Below, piece after piece: positions 6,452 through 6,871 of a DNA stretch of 6,871 nucleotides (position 1 is the stretch's first letter; each line of letters starts with the position of its first letter). Position numbers and translations under genes: made by a program. Origin of the DNA: Chromatiales bacterium. Lineage in GTDB: Bacteria > Pseudomonadota > Gammaproteobacteria > JACCYU01. The notes beneath the pieces are model-generated. The model was not told where the DNA came from and did no database searches. It saw nothing but the letters and a program-made list of their open reading frames with translations. The stretch is taken from assembly GCA_031177845.1 (NCBI GenBank), contig JAPSGG010000077.1, positions 1-6,871 of the forward strand. Direction: 5' to 3'.

Positions 6452-6607
6452 TGGGTCGCGAGTTGCCGAACGCGGGGCGCCGGCGCGCAGCGCCGGCGAA
6501 CCCTCGTTCGAGCCGGATCGCTCGCTGTGCTCGCGACTGGCGCCCCTGCGGCATTGGCCAAGCAAAGCTCGGCCAATGCCTTGGAGTCCTGCTCAACTCG
6601 CGACTCA
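6452..6607 (+). ncRNA. Candidate structured RNA or structured repeat, three-way junction
   Basis: Outer helix: TGGGTCGCGAGTTG (6452-6465) pairs with CAACTCGCGACTCA (6594-6607), 14 pairs with one G-U. Inside, 6471-6483 pairs with 6537-6550 (13 pairs, one bulged T at 6547, one G-U). Directly next to it, GGCATTGGCC (6550-6559) pairs with GGCCAATGCC (6571-6580), with a small inner AGC/GCT stem. A competing hairpin, CGCCGGCGC (6478-6486) with GCGCCGGCG (6490-6498), offers an alternative fold. Further weak stems (6612-6617 with 6673-6678; 6623-6627 with 6664-6668) lead up to the terminator at 6688. I do not recognise 6S RNA, RNase P, tmRNA, SRP RNA or a known riboswitch. No promoter was found. The strand is inferred only from the terminator. 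A mobile REP-like element is the main alternative. Confidence 0.35.
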
Positions 6608-6687
6608 ATAGATGACAACGCGACCGCCTGATACCTTGGCCGAGATCGCCGCGACGCCTCCGAGCGGTGATCTGTCATAGTACCTAG

Positions 6688-6716
6688 ACCCCCGCGACTC
6701 ACGCGGGGGTTTTTAT
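6688..6716 (+). terminator. Strong rho-independent terminator
   Basis: CCCCCGCG (6689-6696), loop ACTCA, CGCGGGGG (6702-6709), then TTTTTATT: a perfect 8-bp GC stem (nine pairs with A6688-T6710) and a T run. It acts on + strand transcripts only; the minus strand has no T run after the stem. It is 500 bp past the SnoaL stop, so it probably serves a transcript that begins after that gene, such as the structured element. Confidence 0.85.
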
Positions 6717-6790
6717 TGCCCCAATTCCGAACCCCGCGCATAGTTTCGCTGCGACACCTATCCCATACTTGGCTTGGCAGCGTGAGAACA

Positions 6791-6860
6791 CTGTAGCGAA
6801 GTGACCTCCTAGATACCTGCCCCGCCCTTGTGGCGGCGCTTTCTTTGGGCTTCGCTACAG
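6791..6860. repeat. 70-bp inverted-repeat element with an inner hairpin
   Basis: CTGTAGCGAAG (6791-6801) and CTTCGCTACAG (6850-6860) are exact 11-bp inverted repeats. Inside, CCGCC (6822-6826) and GGCGG (6832-6836) form a second stem within the shared 12-mer CCCTTGTGGCGG. It looks like a small palindromic repeat (REP or MITE-like). No target-site duplication is evident: the flanks are AACA before and GATT after. Beyond it only 11 bases remain in the window. Confidence 0.55.
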
Positions 6861-6871
6861 GATTTGACAGG

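Larger units (their letters stand above)
6186..6871. other. Right flank without a protein gene
   Basis: No frame on either strand has convincing protein character. Besides the separate structures listed, 6255-6315 and 6343-6451 hold nothing clear apart from a 5-bp hairpin, GGCGC/GCGCC, at 6432-6444. The stretch 6361-6425 is AT-rich and contains TATA-like hexamers (for example TATAAC at 6373-6378), but none has a -35 partner at proper spacing. Confidence 0.5.

Noticed and set aside
6500..6530. TTCGA-containing stretch resembling a tRNA T-loop
   Set aside because: The flanking five-base arms do not pair, and no acceptor, D or anticodon arms can be placed; not a tRNA.
6382..6741. 119-codon minus-strand ORF over the structured block and terminator
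   Set aside because: Arginine-rich, low-quality composition, runs through the intrinsic terminator and the inverted repeats, and lacks a ribosome site; a by-product of the GC-rich structure.
1..6871. CRISPR array or complete insertion sequence
   Set aside because: No regularly spaced direct repeats, no intact transposase frame and no matched terminal inverted repeats around a coding region were seen.

Overview
The window carries two confident protein genes, both on the + strand: a very large STAND-type (MalT/AfsR-like) transcriptional regulator at 1639-4854 and a small SnoaL-like (NTF2-fold) lipoprotein at 5628-6185. The sequence is fairly GC-rich. The genes use Shine-Dalgarno sites, and the MalT-plus-BTAD regulator and a lipobox signal peptide both occur in Gram-negative bacteria. 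I infer a proteobacterium, but nothing here fixes the genus.

Left flank (1-1638): a truncated minus-strand reading frame runs off the left edge (1-108). After it come a 12-bp tandem repeat, two short hairpins, a perfect 12-bp palindrome and a small zinc-ribbon gene (695-883). The likely C-terminal tail of that gene sits in the -1 frame just downstream (to 936), which suggests a single-base deletion in an A run. From about 937 to 1638 there is no convincing gene. One + frame has coding-like stretches broken by stops, and an 18-bp near-palindrome lies about 257 bp upstream of the regulator.

Centre: the regulator has an N-terminal P-loop ATPase, a short winged-helix segment, a long TPR-like middle, and a C-terminal OmpR-type winged helix plus bacterial transcriptional activator domain (BTAD). 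No LuxR helix-turn-helix is seen. It probably responds to a ligand or partner protein by ATP-dependent oligomerisation.

Between the two genes, 4855-5627 has no intact gene. It holds short open segments in shifting frames that look like a decayed gene, a 12-bp palindrome, and then a strong AGGAGG site for the SnoaL gene. The two genes are 773 bp apart and so are probably not one operon. The SnoaL protein could be a target of the regulator, but that is inference from proximity only.

Right flank (6186-6871): no gene, but much structure. It contains a hairpin just after the SnoaL stop, a palindrome, a 9-bp repeat in three copies, and a GC-rich block (6452-6607) that can fold into a three-way junction. 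A textbook rho-independent terminator (6688-6716) and a 70-bp inverted-repeat element (6791-6860) follow. The folded block with its downstream terminator is the best candidate for something undescribed: a non-coding RNA or a mobile structured repeat.
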